Of a stretch of 64,000 nucleotides of DNA, positions 8,418 to 16,168 are shown piece after piece. The stretch comes from Bradyrhizobium sp. SZCCT0148. Its GTDB lineage: Bacteria > Pseudomonadota > Alphaproteobacteria > Rhizobiales > Xanthobacteraceae. The position numbers and the translations under genes are program-made. How positions within the stretch are numbered: position 1 is the first letter of the stretch; every line of letters starts with the position of its first letter. The DNA lies in the NCBI RefSeq assembly GCF_018129985.1, contig NZ_JAFCKT010000001.1, forward strand, positions 1,178,001 to 1,242,000, given 5' to 3'. The notes under the pieces are model-generated. The model was not told where the DNA came from and ran no database searches. It worked only from the letters and a program-made list of their open reading frames with translations.

Positions 8418-8834
8418 ATGCGCAGATTGCTGATCGCGACAGCGATTTATGCCGCATCATTGCTGCCGGTCCACGCAGCCGAGCCGGCAGCGCCATTGGC
8501 GAAAGTCACGGTCGTCTTCGACCAGGCACTGCCCAACGTTCCCGGCAAGAGCATGAAGGGCGTGCTGGTCGAGTACGGTCCAGGAGGCTCGTCGCCGGCC
8601 CACATCCACGCGCCTTCCGCTTTCATCTACGCCACGGTGCTGGAAGGCGCGATCCGCAGTCAGGTCAATGACGGCCCCGCCAAGGTCTTTCACAAGGGAG
8701 AAAACTTTGCCGAACACCCCGGTGACCGCCACGGCATCAGCGCGAATGCCAGCGCCACCGAGCCTGCCAAACTGCTGGCCGTGTTCGTGGTGGACACGAC
8801 GGACAAGGAGTTGACGACGCCGATTGCGAAATAG
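8418..8834 (+). CDS. Exported cupin-domain protein
   Basis: A 138-residue protein with a Sec signal peptide (MRRLLIATAIYAASLLPVHA) followed by one cupin barrel. The metal-binding cupin motif 1 is visible as GGSSPAHIHAPSAFIYATVLEG, where two His and a Glu are likely ligands, and motif 2 as AEHPGDRHGISANAS, with a further His. The HxH spacing fits a metal-binding periplasmic cupin rather than a sugar isomerase. The ribosome site AAGGAGA is strong. It sits downstream of the atypical SDR in the same unit and ends three bases before the convergent pdxA-like gene. Its role is unknown. Confidence 0.82.
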   Translation: MRRLLIATAIYAASLLPVHAAEPAAPLAKVTVVFDQALPNVPGKSMKGVLVEYGPGGSSPAHIHAPSAFIYATVLEGAIRSQVNDGPAKVFHKGENFAEHPGDRHGISANASATEPAKLLAVFVVDTTDKELTTPIAK

Positions 8835-8837
8835 TGC

Positions 8838-9848
8838 TCATCCACGGCGCGTGCCGGCCGCCGCCATCTCCGCCGCAAGCAACACCGCCGCACGGCCGGC
8901 GCCGATCGACGCGATGCCCTGCCCTGCGATGTCGTAGGCGGTGCCGTGTGCGGGCGTGCAGATCGGGAACGGAAAGCCGCCGAGCAAGGTGACGCCACGA
9001 TCGAAGCCCATCAGCTTCATCGCGATCTGGCCCTGGTCGTGATACATCGTCAGCACCGCATCGAAGGCACCGCCCTTGGCGCGCAGAAACACGGTGTCGG
9101 CGGGAAACGGTCCTTCCGCCGCGATGCCCTCGCGCTGGCCGGCCGCGACCACGGGCGCGATGATATCGATCTCCTCACGGCCGAAATTGCCGCCATCGCC
9201 CGCGTGCGGATTCAAGCCAGCGACTGCGATGCGCGGCCGCGCGAAGCCGGCGTTGCGCATGCAGGCATTGGTCAGCTCAAGCGCACGATGGATGCGTTCG
9301 CTGGTCAGCTTGGCAGCGACGTCCCGCAGCGGGATGTGGGAGGTGACGCGCGCGTTCCACAGCCGGTCCAGCACGTTGAATTCGCTTGCCGGCGTCTTGA
9401 GCCCGACCACTTCGGCCGAAAACGCGATCTCGTCGTCGTACTCCGCACGGGCGAGCCGCATCGCCTGCTTGTTGAAGGGGGTGAAGCAGACCGCGTCGAC
9501 ACGGCCGTCGCGGCCGAGTTCGAGCGCATGCCGGTAGTTCGCCAGCGCGAATTCGCCGCCGGCCAGCGATGCGGTCTTCGGCTCGACCTGTTTGGGATCG
9601 AGGTGACCAAGATCGAGAAACGACGAGTCTTCCTCCGCCGCTCGAAGATCGGCCCCCTGCTCCACCATCTTCAGCGCCGGCTTGACACCGGCAATGCGCG
9701 CCCCCTCCTCGAAGATGCGGCGGTCGCCGATCACGACGAGCCGGCAACTCGCGCGGATGTCGTCCTGCGCCACCAGTTTCGCCGTCAGCTCAGGGCTGAT
9801 GCCGGCAGGATCTCCCATGGCCAGTGCAATCAGCGGCTTTGCGGTCAT
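8838..9848 (-). CDS. PdxA-family dehydrogenase (PdxA2-like), last gene of the tct operon
   Basis: A 336-residue member of the 4-hydroxythreonine-4-phosphate dehydrogenase family: it oxidises a phosphorylated hydroxy acid with NAD and a divalent metal. MTAKPLIALAMGDPAGISPE is the family N-terminus. The metal histidines are in VTSHIPLRDV, AVAGLNPHAGDGG and LTMYHDQGQIAMK. The ATG overlaps the tctA stop by four bases, so the gene is translationally coupled to a transporter. That favours a catabolic PdxA2 or diol-dehydrogenase role over vitamin B6 synthesis. In characterised PdxA2 pathways a DUF1537 kinase supplies the phosphorylated substrate; no such kinase gene is in this window, so the true substrate is open. 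Confidence 0.87.
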   Translation of the reverse strand: MTAKPLIALAMGDPAGISPELTAKLVAQDDIRASCRLVVIGDRRIFEEGARIAGVKPALKMVEQGADLRAAEEDSSFLDLGHLDPKQVEPKTASLAGGEFALANYRHALELGRDGRVDAVCFTPFNKQAMRLARAEYDDEIAFSAEVVGLKTPASEFNVLDRLWNARVTSHIPLRDVAAKLTSERIHRALELTNACMRNAGFARPRIAVAGLNPHAGDGGNFGREEIDIIAPVVAAGQREGIAAEGPFPADTVFLRAKGGAFDAVLTMYHDQGQIAMKLMGFDRGVTLLGGFPFPICTPAHGTAYDIAGQGIASIGAGRAAVLLAAEMAAAGTRRG

Positions 9849-11383
9849 ATGATCACCTTCTCCTGGGCGGTCGGCGCGGTCGCGGGGGCTGCGGGCTTGC
9901 GCCAGAGACGTGCGAGCTGCAGCACGAGCGGCAGCAGCAAGAGCGCGATGCCGGCCACGATCAGGCATGTCACAAGCTTGTTGGCAAAGAAGATGCCGAG
10001 CGATCCCTTCGACATCAGCATGGACTGCCGAAAGGCATCTTCGGCCTTGTCGCCGATGACGATGGCGAGCACGAGCGGCGCCAGCGGATAGAACAGCTTC
10101 TTGAAGAGATAGCCGACGATTCCAAAGCCGAGCATCATGACGACGTCGAGATAGGAGTTCGACACCGAATAGGCGCCGACGACGCAGATGATCACGATCA
10201 GCGGGGCGATCACCACGAAGGGAATCCGCATCAGGGCTGCGAAGACCGGGACAGTCAGCAGCACCAAAGCGACGGCGACGATATTGCCGACATACATCGA
10301 GGCGATCAGGCCCCACACGAAATCCTTCTGGTCGACGAACAGCATCGGCCCGGGATTGAGGCCCCAGATCATCAGCCCGCCCATCATGACGGCTGCGGTC
10401 GCCGAGCCGGGAATGCCGAGCGAAAGCATCGGCAACAGCGCACTGGTGCCGGCGGCGTGATCGGCCGTCTCCGGCGAGATGATGCCTTCGACTTCTCCGG
10501 TGCCGAAATGGCGGCCACGACGCGAGAAGCGGCGGGCAATGCCGTAGCTCATGAAGGATGCCGCAGTCGGGCCCCCCGGCGTGATCCCCATCCAGCAGCC
10601 GATGGCGGCGCTGCGCAGCAAGGCAACGCTATGCCTCGGCAGGCGGCCGACCGCGCGGAACACTTCGCGCCAGTCGATCTTCGAGGACACCGCGCGGGCA
10701 TGGAATTCCTCTTCGACCGCGACCAGCAGCTCGCCGATCCCGAACAGGCCCATGACCGCGACGACGAAGCTCACGCCCTTGACGAGTTCATCGACGCCCA
10801 TGGTGAGGCGGACGCTGCCGGAGACGGTGTCGATGCCGATCGCGGCGATCGAAAACCCGATCGCGAGCGCCACGACCGTCTTGATGGGTGCGGCGCCGCC
10901 CATGCCGACGAAGCTGGCGAAGGCCAGGAAATAGACCGCAAAGTATTCCGCCGGCCCGAAGGCGAGCGCGACCTGCGCCACCCAGGACGCCAGGAAGGTG
11001 ATCAGGATGACGCCGACCAGCGCGCCGAAGGCCGCCGAGCCGAAGGCGGTCGCGAGCGCCGTGGTCGGCCTTCCGTCACGCGCCATCGGATAGCCGTCGA
11101 AGGTGGTCGCGACCGACGACGGCTCGCCCGGAATGTTGAACAGGATCGAGGTGACGGAGCCGCCGAACAACGCGCCCCAATACATGCTGGAGAGCAGGAT
11201 GATCGCCGACACCGGCTGCATGCCGAAGGTCAGCGGCAACAGCAGCGACACCCCGTTGGGCGCGCCCAATCCCGGCAGCACACCAACGAGAATGCCGAGC
11301 AGCACGCCGACGACCATCAGCACCAGATGCGGCACGGTGACCGCGATGCTGAAGCCGTGCAGGAGTTCTCCGAGATTGTCCAT
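9845..11383 (-). CDS. tctA: TctA-type permease of a tripartite tricarboxylate transporter
   Basis: A 512-residue large membrane subunit with about 11-12 predicted transmembrane segments. The family signature is evident near the N-terminus (LLGILVGVLPGLGAPNG and MYWGALFGGSVTSILFNIPG EPSSVATTFDGYPMA, with the GxxPG and FNIPGE motifs), and the second half repeats it as GWMGITPGGPTAASFMSYG. It forms the sodium- or proton-driven channel for an organic acid delivered by TctC. It is flanked by tctB (11 bp upstream) and the pdxA-like gene (4-bp overlap) within a single minus-strand operon. Confidence 0.93.
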   Translation of the reverse strand: MDNLGELLHGFSIAVTVPHLVLMVVGVLLGILVGVLPGLGAPNGVSLLLPLTFGMQPVSAIILLSSMYWGALFGGSVTSILFNIPGEPSSVATTFDGYPMARDGRPTTALATAFGSAAFGALVGVILITFLASWVAQVALAFGPAEYFAVYFLAFASFVGMGGAAPIKTVVALAIGFSIAAIGIDTVSGSVRLTMGVDELVKGVSFVVAVMGLFGIGELLVAVEEEFHARAVSSKIDWREVFRAVGRLPRHSVALLRSAAIGCWMGITPGGPTAASFMSYGIARRFSRRGRHFGTGEVEGIISPETADHAAGTSALLPMLSLGIPGSATAAVMMGGLMIWGLNPGPMLFVDQKDFVWGLIASMYVGNIVAVALVLLTVPVFAALMRIPFVVIAPLIVIICVVGAYSVSNSYLDVVMMLGFGIVGYLFKKLFYPLAPLVLAIVIGDKAEDAFRQSMLMSKGSLGIFFANKLVTCLIVAGIALLLLPLVLQLARLWRKPAAPATAPTAQEKVII

Positions 11384-11394
11384 CGGACCCGCCC

Positions 11395-11877
11395 TCAGAA
11401 GCCGAGTGCGGCGGCGAGCGCGCCGTGTGGCAAGCTGACCTGGAACATGCGCTCGAACACCACGTAGAGCGCGAGCGCCGTCGCCGCCGCCATCACCAGC
11501 GCGCGCGGCACCGATTGATGCCGCGGGATCGCCAGCACCGCGAAGACATACAGCGCCGAGGCGACGTACATCCCCGCGAGCGGGATCGCGGCCACGAAGA
11601 TCGCGGCCGGAACGAACAGACCTGCAAGCCGGCTCAATTCTATCCGCGTGATCGCGACGGGGACATTGGCCAGCGATGCAACCGGCAACACGCCCCGCAC
11701 CAGGTTGTAGAGGCTCCCGAGCACGATGATGGTGCCGGTCAGGAGTGGGAACGTGCCGGCATCGACGCCCGCGCTCGACCAGCCGACGCCGTTGTCGAGG
11801 CTTTGGACCACGACGGCGACACCAAAGCCGCCGGTGAGGACGGCAGTCGCAAGTTCAAGCGCGCGGCGTGAGATCAT
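11395..11877 (-). CDS. tctB: TctB-type small permease subunit
   Basis: A 160-residue small membrane subunit of the tripartite tricarboxylate transporter. Four hydrophobic segments are seen (about residues 10-27, 42-60, 85-112 and 125-145), as expected for TctB. The motif WSSAGVDAGTFPLLTG after the first segment is typical of the family. It partners the TctA permease encoded 11 bp downstream and the binding protein TctC encoded upstream. The TctC-TctB gap of 174 bp holds an intergenic repeat, which could lower permease expression relative to the binding protein. Confidence 0.9.
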   Translation of the reverse strand: MISRRALELATAVLTGGFGVAVVVQSLDNGVGWSSAGVDAGTFPLLTGTIIVLGSLYNLVRGVLPVASLANVPVAITRIELSRLAGLFVPAAIFVAAIPLAGMYVASALYVFAVLAIPRHQSVPRALVMAAATALALYVVFERMFQVSLPHGALAAALGF

Positions 11878-11899
11878 GGGCAGCTCCGGGGAAATAGTC

Positions 11900-12010
11900 G
11901 TCTTGAGGCCTGCGCTTGGCGCGGGTCTCGAAGGACGGCTCCAGGCGACATCGCATCCGCTGCCATCCTTCGAGACGCCCGCCTCCGGCGGGCTCCTCAG
12001 GATGAGGACC
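11900..12010. repeat. Bradyrhizobial-type intergenic inverted repeat inside the tct operon
   Basis: The left arm (TGAGGCCTGCGC, GGGTCTCGAAGGA) pairs with the right arm (TCCTTCGAGAC, GGGCTCCTCA) around a loop. The right arm also holds the short hairpin GCCCGCCTCCGGCGGGC. It lies between tctC and tctB on the transcript. From memory it matches a family repeated many times in Bradyrhizobium genomes. A stem here could protect the upstream tctC message, giving more binding protein than permease. Confidence 0.7.
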
Positions 12011-12051
12011 AGGGCTGCAGTCGGCTGCGCGATCGAAGCCCATGCGCCGCC

Positions 12052-13044
12052 TCACTTCACCAGCCAGCCCTGCTCGCCTGCGACCTGCTTGACGTGCTCG
12101 AGATCCTCCTTGATGAATTTGTCGAACTCGGCGCCGGTCAGGAAGGTATCGACCTGGGAGGTCTTCTCGATGTAGTCCTTCCACTCGGGCGTCGCCTGCA
12201 CCTTCTTCATGAGGTCGACATAGAACGCGGCCTGGTCCGGCGTGACCTTGCCGGGCAGCCACACGGTGCGCGGCTGCTCGTATTGCTTGATGTCGAGCCC
12301 CTGCTCGACGCAGGTCGGAACGTCGCCCCAGCCTTCGGTCGCGGTCACCTTGGCGCCCTGCGGCAACCGCTTCGGGCTGAAAACGCAGAGCGGCCGCTGC
12401 GTGCCGCCGCGCCATTGCCCGAGGCTTTCGCTGGGATTGTTGACGTGGGAATCGAGGTGTCCGCCGGCGAGCTGCACGGCGGTCTCCGCGCCGCTCTTGA
12501 AGGGAATGTAGGTCAGCTTGACCTTGCCGGCCTTCTCGATCATGCGCGTCAGGACCTCGTCGGTATCCTTCGACTGCGCGCCGCCCATCTTGAACTCGCC
12601 GGATGCTGCGGCCTTCAGATAGTCGCCCGCATTCTTGTAGGGCGCGTCCTGCTTGACCCAGAGCAGGAACTCATCCTGCGCCATCGCCGCCACGGGCGTG
12701 AGATCGGTGTAGTTGAAGGCGACCTTGGAGACGAGCGGTTGCTGCCAGGCGTTCGAGGTGCCGAAGATCACCTTGTAGGGATCGCCGGCGGAAGCCTTGC
12801 CGTAGACATAGCCTTCGGCGCCGCTGCCGCCGCCCTTGTTGACGACGACGATCGGCTGCTCAATCAGCTTGTGCTTGGTGATGATGTTCTGCACCGCACG
12901 CGCGAGGTTGTCCGTCCCGCCGCCGGGCCCGGCGGTGGCGACGAATTCGATCGGCTTTTGCGGTTGCCAGGCGCTCAGCGCCGGCAGCGTGCCGGCGAGC
13001 ATCGTTGCGGCTGCGGAGAGCAGAAATATCGACGTCCGACCCAT
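12052..13044 (-). CDS. tctC: TctC/Bug-family periplasmic solute-binding protein
   Basis: A 330-residue exported binding protein. The signal peptide is MGRTSIFLLSAAATMLAGTL with cleavage near ALSA. The mature start KPIEFVATAGPGGGTDNLAR contains the glycine-rich Bug signature that binds the ligand carboxylate. GAQSKDTDEVLTRMI and LAGGHLDSHVNNPSE are further conserved regions. It captures an organic di- or tricarboxylate, or an aromatic acid, for TctA/TctB. A clear GGAGGAAAT ribosome site precedes the start. It lies 52 bp after the CoA-transferase gene in the operon, suggesting the imported acid is then activated to its CoA thioester. Confidence 0.93.
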   Translation of the reverse strand: MGRTSIFLLSAAATMLAGTLPALSAWQPQKPIEFVATAGPGGGTDNLARAVQNIITKHKLIEQPIVVVNKGGGSGAEGYVYGKASAGDPYKVIFGTSNAWQQPLVSKVAFNYTDLTPVAAMAQDEFLLWVKQDAPYKNAGDYLKAAASGEFKMGGAQSKDTDEVLTRMIEKAGKVKLTYIPFKSGAETAVQLAGGHLDSHVNNPSESLGQWRGGTQRPLCVFSPKRLPQGAKVTATEGWGDVPTCVEQGLDIKQYEQPRTVWLPGKVTPDQAAFYVDLMKKVQATPEWKDYIEKTSQVDTFLTGAEFDKFIKEDLEHVKQVAGEQGWLVK

Positions 13045-13096
13045 AATTTCCTCCAGCTGATTTTTTGTCTTTTATCGTTGTCGTATCGACGTCCGG

Positions 13097-14356
13097 TCAG
13101 GCGACGCGTTCCTCGCGTCTTCCCGAGCCCAAGACAATTGCGCCTTCTTTTTCGAGCGCCTCGATCTGCTTCTGGTCGAACCCGTATTCGGCCAGGACCT
13201 CGCGCGTATGCTCACCATAGACCGGGGCGCCCGTCAGCACTTTGCCTGGGGTCTCCGAAAACTTGACGGGAAGACCGATCGTCTTGACCGGGCCCAGCGT
13301 GGAATGCTCGACCTCGACGACCATCTCGCGCGCCAGCGTCTGGGGATCGCTCAGCGCCTCCAGCATGTCGTGCACGGGTCCGCACGGCACGCCCTTCTCG
13401 TCCAATGCCGCAAGCCAATGCGCTCGCGACCGGGTCCGGAAGCGCTCGCTCAGGACCGCTTCCAACTCCTTCAGATTGGCCATACGGTCGGCGCCATTGA
13501 CGAAACGCGGATCGGCGGCGAGTTCACTTGCCCCGAGTGCTTCCAGCATCAACAGCCAATGCTTCTTGTTGGCGCCTCCGACCACGAGCCAGCCGTCCGA
13601 GGCTTCAAACGCCTGATACGGCGCATTGAGCGGATGGGCCGAGCCCATCGCGCGCGGCGCCGTGCCCGCGGCGAGCGCGATGGTCGACTGCCAATAGGTT
13701 TGCACCAGGGCGGCCTCATAGAGCGAGGTCTCGACCCACTGCCCTTCCCCGGTCTTGAGCCGGTGCGCATAGGCCGCGAGGATGCCCATGCTGGCGAGCA
13801 GGCCGGCGGTAATGTCGGACAGCGGCGGGCCGCATTTGACGGGCGGACCGTCGGGGCGTTCGCCGGTGAAGCTCATGATGCCGCTCATCGCCTGCGCCAC
13901 AAGGTCGAAGCCGCGGCGATGCTTGTAGGGACCGGTGCGGCCGAAGCCCGACAGCGAGCAGTAGATCAGCGCCGGGAATTGCTGGTGCAGCGTCTCGTAA
14001 CCGAAGCCGAGGCGCTCCATCGCGCCCGGCGCAAAATTCTCGACCAGCACGTCGGCGTCCGCGATCAGCCGCCGCAACACCTGCTTGCCGCCCTCGGTCT
14101 TGAGATCCAGCACGATGCCGCGCTTGTTGCGGTTCATCATCAGGAAGGAGGCCGCCTCATCGCCGATCTTCGGCGGCACCGAATGACGGGTGTCGTCGCC
14201 GTTCGGCGATTTCTCGATCTTGATGACGTCGGCGCCCATGTCGGCGAGCATCAGGGTGCAGGTCGGCCCCGCCATGACATGGGTGAGGTCGACGACCCTG
14301 AGGCCGGCAAGAGGCCCCGAACGGCGGGAGGTGGATTGCGTTCGATCGCTTTGCAT
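13097..14356 (-). CDS. Class III (CaiB/BaiF) CoA-transferase
   Basis: A 419-residue family III CoA-transferase that moves CoA between two carboxylic acids through an enzyme-aspartyl intermediate. GLRVVDLTHVMAGPTCTLML at the N-terminus and VLVENFAPGAMERLG are typical. The likely nucleophile is Asp181 in CGPPLSDITAGLLAS, followed by GQWVETSLYEAAL. Length fits the family. It lies 9 bp downstream of the crotonase gene and upstream of tctC. The context points to activation of the acid brought in by the Tct transporter. The CoA donor, succinyl-CoA for example, cannot be deduced. Confidence 0.92.
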   Translation of the reverse strand: MQSDRTQSTSRRSGPLAGLRVVDLTHVMAGPTCTLMLADMGADVIKIEKSPNGDDTRHSVPPKIGDEAASFLMMNRNKRGIVLDLKTEGGKQVLRRLIADADVLVENFAPGAMERLGFGYETLHQQFPALIYCSLSGFGRTGPYKHRRGFDLVAQAMSGIMSFTGERPDGPPVKCGPPLSDITAGLLASMGILAAYAHRLKTGEGQWVETSLYEAALVQTYWQSTIALAAGTAPRAMGSAHPLNAPYQAFEASDGWLVVGGANKKHWLLMLEALGASELAADPRFVNGADRMANLKELEAVLSERFRTRSRAHWLAALDEKGVPCGPVHDMLEALSDPQTLAREMVVEVEHSTLGPVKTIGLPVKFSETPGKVLTGAPVYGEHTREVLAEYGFDQKQIEALEKEGAIVLGSGRREERVA

Positions 14357-14365
14357 CGGAGCGTC

Positions 14366-15157
14366 CTATTGGCCGCGCCATTGCGGGGCGCGCTTGTTGA
14401 GGAAAGCATCGAGCCCTTCGCGAAAATCCTGGCTCGTGTAGCACATCAGGATGAGGTCCTCGCCTTCGTCCGTCAGCCGCTGTTGCAGCCGGCCGACCGC
14501 CTGCTTGGTCGCATTCAGCGTCAGCGGCGCATGACCGGCGACGAGCCGGGCCACTTCGTCGGCGCGCCGCTCCAGTGCAGCCAGATCTTCGACGACCTCA
14601 CCAAGCAGCCCTATGCTCGCCGCCTGCGCGGCGTCGATCAGGCGTGCGGTGAAGATCAGGTCCTTGACGCGCGCGGCGCCGATGAGTGCGGTGAGACGGC
14701 CGACATTGGACATCGACAGGCAATTGCCGAGCGTCCGGGCGATCGGGAATCCGATCTGGGCGCTGCGTGTGCCGATGCGCAGGTCGCAGGCTGCGGCGAT
14801 GCCGGCGCCCCCGCCGGTGCAGAACCCGTTGATCGCAGCGATGGTCGGCACCCGGCACTGTTCGAGCGTGGTCAGGACCCGATCGATACGCTTCTCGTAA
14901 TCGATCGCGTCCTGCGGCGATTTGAACTCCCGGAACTGGTTGATGTCGGTGCCCGCGGCGAACGCCTTGTCGCCGGCCCCGCGCAGGACCAGCACCTTGA
15001 TCGCATGATCGCTATTGGCCTCTTCGCAGATCGCGGCGAGCCGCTCGTACATGGCGAAAGTGAAGGCGTTGCGGGCCTGCGGGCGGTTGAAGGTGATCCG
15101 CCCGATGCCGTCTTTGCATTCAAAAACGAGGTCGTCTGCCGCTACCGCCCGGTCCAT
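14366..15157 (-). CDS. Crotonase-fold protein, atypical active site; first gene of the catabolic operon
   Basis: A 263-residue enoyl-CoA hydratase/isomerase superfamily protein. The CoA-binding and oxyanion features are present: RITFNRPQARNAFT, AFAAGTDINQF and NGFCTGGGAGIAAACDLRIG. The first catalytic Glu of true hydratases (in GGGxELA) is replaced (GGGAGIA), and the second (in the PE motif) is absent (IGFPIARTLGNCL). It may therefore be a different crotonase activity, such as a lyase, isomerase, thioesterase or decarboxylase. It leads an operon of crotonase, CoA-transferase, tctC, tctB, tctA and pdxA-like genes. A regulator-like site lies within codons 12-15. Confidence 0.87.
   Translation of the reverse strand: MDRAVAADDLVFECKDGIGRITFNRPQARNAFTFAMYERLAAICEEANSDHAIKVLVLRGAGDKAFAAGTDINQFREFKSPQDAIDYEKRIDRVLTTLEQCRVPTIAAINGFCTGGGAGIAAACDLRIGTRSAQIGFPIARTLGNCLSMSNVGRLTALIGAARVKDLIFTARLIDAAQAASIGLLGEVVEDLAALERRADEVARLVAGHAPLTLNATKQAVGRLQQRLTDEGEDLILMCYTSQDFREGLDAFLNKRAPQWRGQ
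15113..15124. promoter_or_regulatory. Operator-like site 1 (inside crotonase codons 12-15)
   Basis: TTTGCATTCAAA on the plus strand, i.e. TTTGAATGCAAA along the crotonase gene, where it encodes Phe-Glu-Cys-Lys exactly in frame. It is identical, as itself or its complement, to sites 2 and 3. The dyad TTTGnnTTC-like arms (TTTG/CAAA) suit a dimeric GntR protein. The position downstream of the start suggests a roadblock operator. Confidence 0.5.
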
Positions 15158-15185
15158 TTCCTCAGATCCTCTTGTTTTTTACATT

Positions 15186-15197
15186 TTTGAATGCAAA
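15186..15197. promoter_or_regulatory. Operator-like site 2 in the crotonase-gntR divergent gap
   Basis: TTTGAATGCAAA, within a longer symmetrical AT-rich stretch (TTTTTGAATGCAAAATT). It lies 28 bases upstream of the crotonase start and about 80 upstream of gntR. Its centre is 73 bp from site 1 and 63 bp from site 3, close to seven and six helical turns, so all three sites would face the same side of the DNA. Confidence 0.55.
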
Positions 15198-15248
15198 ATT
15201 TGCGATTAGCAAGCTGGAACTTGGCGAACAGCGATCGCCTGACCCATT

Positions 15249-15260
15249 TTTGCATTCAAA
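15249..15260. promoter_or_regulatory. Operator-like site 3 abutting the gntR ribosome site
   Basis: TTTGCATTCAAA lies directly before the CGGAG ribosome site of the GntR regulator gene, which starts at 15277. Binding here would block regulator expression, the usual autorepression arrangement. It is the same 12 bases as site 1 and the complement of site 2. Confidence 0.55.
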
Positions 15261-15276
15261 CCGGAGCGCGGGCCCC

Positions 15277-15942
15277 ATGCTTCACGAGGACGTTGTCAGC
15301 CGCATCCGCGCCATCCTGCTCGACGGCGAAATCCCGCCGGGCGCGCGAATCCCGGAGCGCGAGCTGTGCGAGCGGCTGGAGATCTCGCGCACGCCGCTGC
15401 GCGAGGCGCTCAAGGTGCTGGCCGCGGAAGGACTCGTGCAGCTGTTGCCGCATCGCGGCTCGCGCGCGGCAAAACTGACCGACAAGGACATGCGCGACCT
15501 GTTCGAGGTCTGCCAGGGGCTTGAAGCCCTCGCCGGCGAGCTCGCCTGCGAGCGCATCACGGATGCCGAGATCGACGCGATCGCCGCCGCGCATGCGGCC
15601 ATGGTGCAGCATTATCGCGACGGCGATCTGATCCAGTATTATCGCGGCAACCGCGCCATTCACGAAGCCATCGTCAGCGCGGCCGGGAACCCCGTGCTCG
15701 CGGGCCTGTATACGTCCGTGACTGCCCGCATCCGTCGGGCGCGCTACGTCACGCCAATGACGCCGCAGCGCTGGGCGCTCGCCGTGAAGGAGCATGACGC
15801 CATCCTGAACGCGCTCCAGCGTCGCGACGGCGCCGGCCTCTCTCATATTCTGCGCGCGCATCTCCGCCACAAGCGCGAAGAGGTGTTGCAGGCGGGCTTT
15901 GCCGAGACGGAAGGAGGCGATCTCACGCTGAAAATTGCGTGA
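15277..15942 (+). CDS. GntR-family regulator, FadR/FCD subfamily
   Basis: A 221-residue ligand-responsive repressor or activator. An N-terminal winged helix (about 1-68; REALKVLAAEGLVQLLPHRG) binds DNA. A C-terminal all-helical FCD domain (about 75-210) follows, with likely metal ligands in NRAIHEAIV, EHDAILNAL and RAHLRHKRE. The start at MLHEDVVSRIRAILLDG is chosen because GGAG precedes it and the 35 extra residues of the longer frame cross the operator-like repeats. It is divergent from the crotonase-CoA-transferase-tct-pdxA operon across 119 bp holding two of three matching sites, so it very probably controls that operon and itself. FCD effectors are usually small organic acids or their CoA esters. 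Confidence 0.9.
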   Translation: MLHEDVVSRIRAILLDGEIPPGARIPERELCERLEISRTPLREALKVLAAEGLVQLLPHRGSRAAKLTDKDMRDLFEVCQGLEALAGELACERITDAEIDAIAAAHAAMVQHYRDGDLIQYYRGNRAIHEAIVSAAGNPVLAGLYTSVTARIRRARYVTPMTPQRWALAVKEHDAILNALQRRDGAGLSHILRAHLRHKREEVLQAGFAETEGGDLTLKIA

Positions 15943-16168
15943 GGCGCAATTCGCGTCGTCTGTGCGGGCGCAGAGCGTCTCCACACGCGGCCGTCCCGCT
16001 GCCGCAGACGGTTCTCGGCCGGCGTGAATCTGCGCACTAATTCCACTTGCTAGCTTGTCGCGGCCGGAGCAGCATACTTTTCTGCCGGGCCGCGGCCGCG
16101 TGGCCGATCAGGCCGGCCCCAACGCGCGAACAATCGCGCAAAACAAAAGACAAAAGCGGAGGAAATGC

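Noticed and set aside
9849..10316. N-terminal extension of the pdxA-like protein by 156 residues
   Set aside because: The extension is the tctA sequence in another frame; the family start MTAKPLIALAMGDPAG lies at 9848.
9824..11467. Long open frame (547 codons) opposite tctA
   Set aside because: Asp/Glu/His/Arg-rich antisense of a membrane protein; no start signal.
13208..15190. Long open frame (660 codons) opposite the CoA-transferase and crotonase genes
   Set aside because: Runs across two genes and their junction, with low-complexity shadow composition.
13045..16168. Shared AAAAGACAAAA string in the leaders of tctC and the MBL-fold gene
   Set aside because: An A-rich stretch before a GGAGGAAAT ribosome site is common; too short and low in complexity to call an operator.
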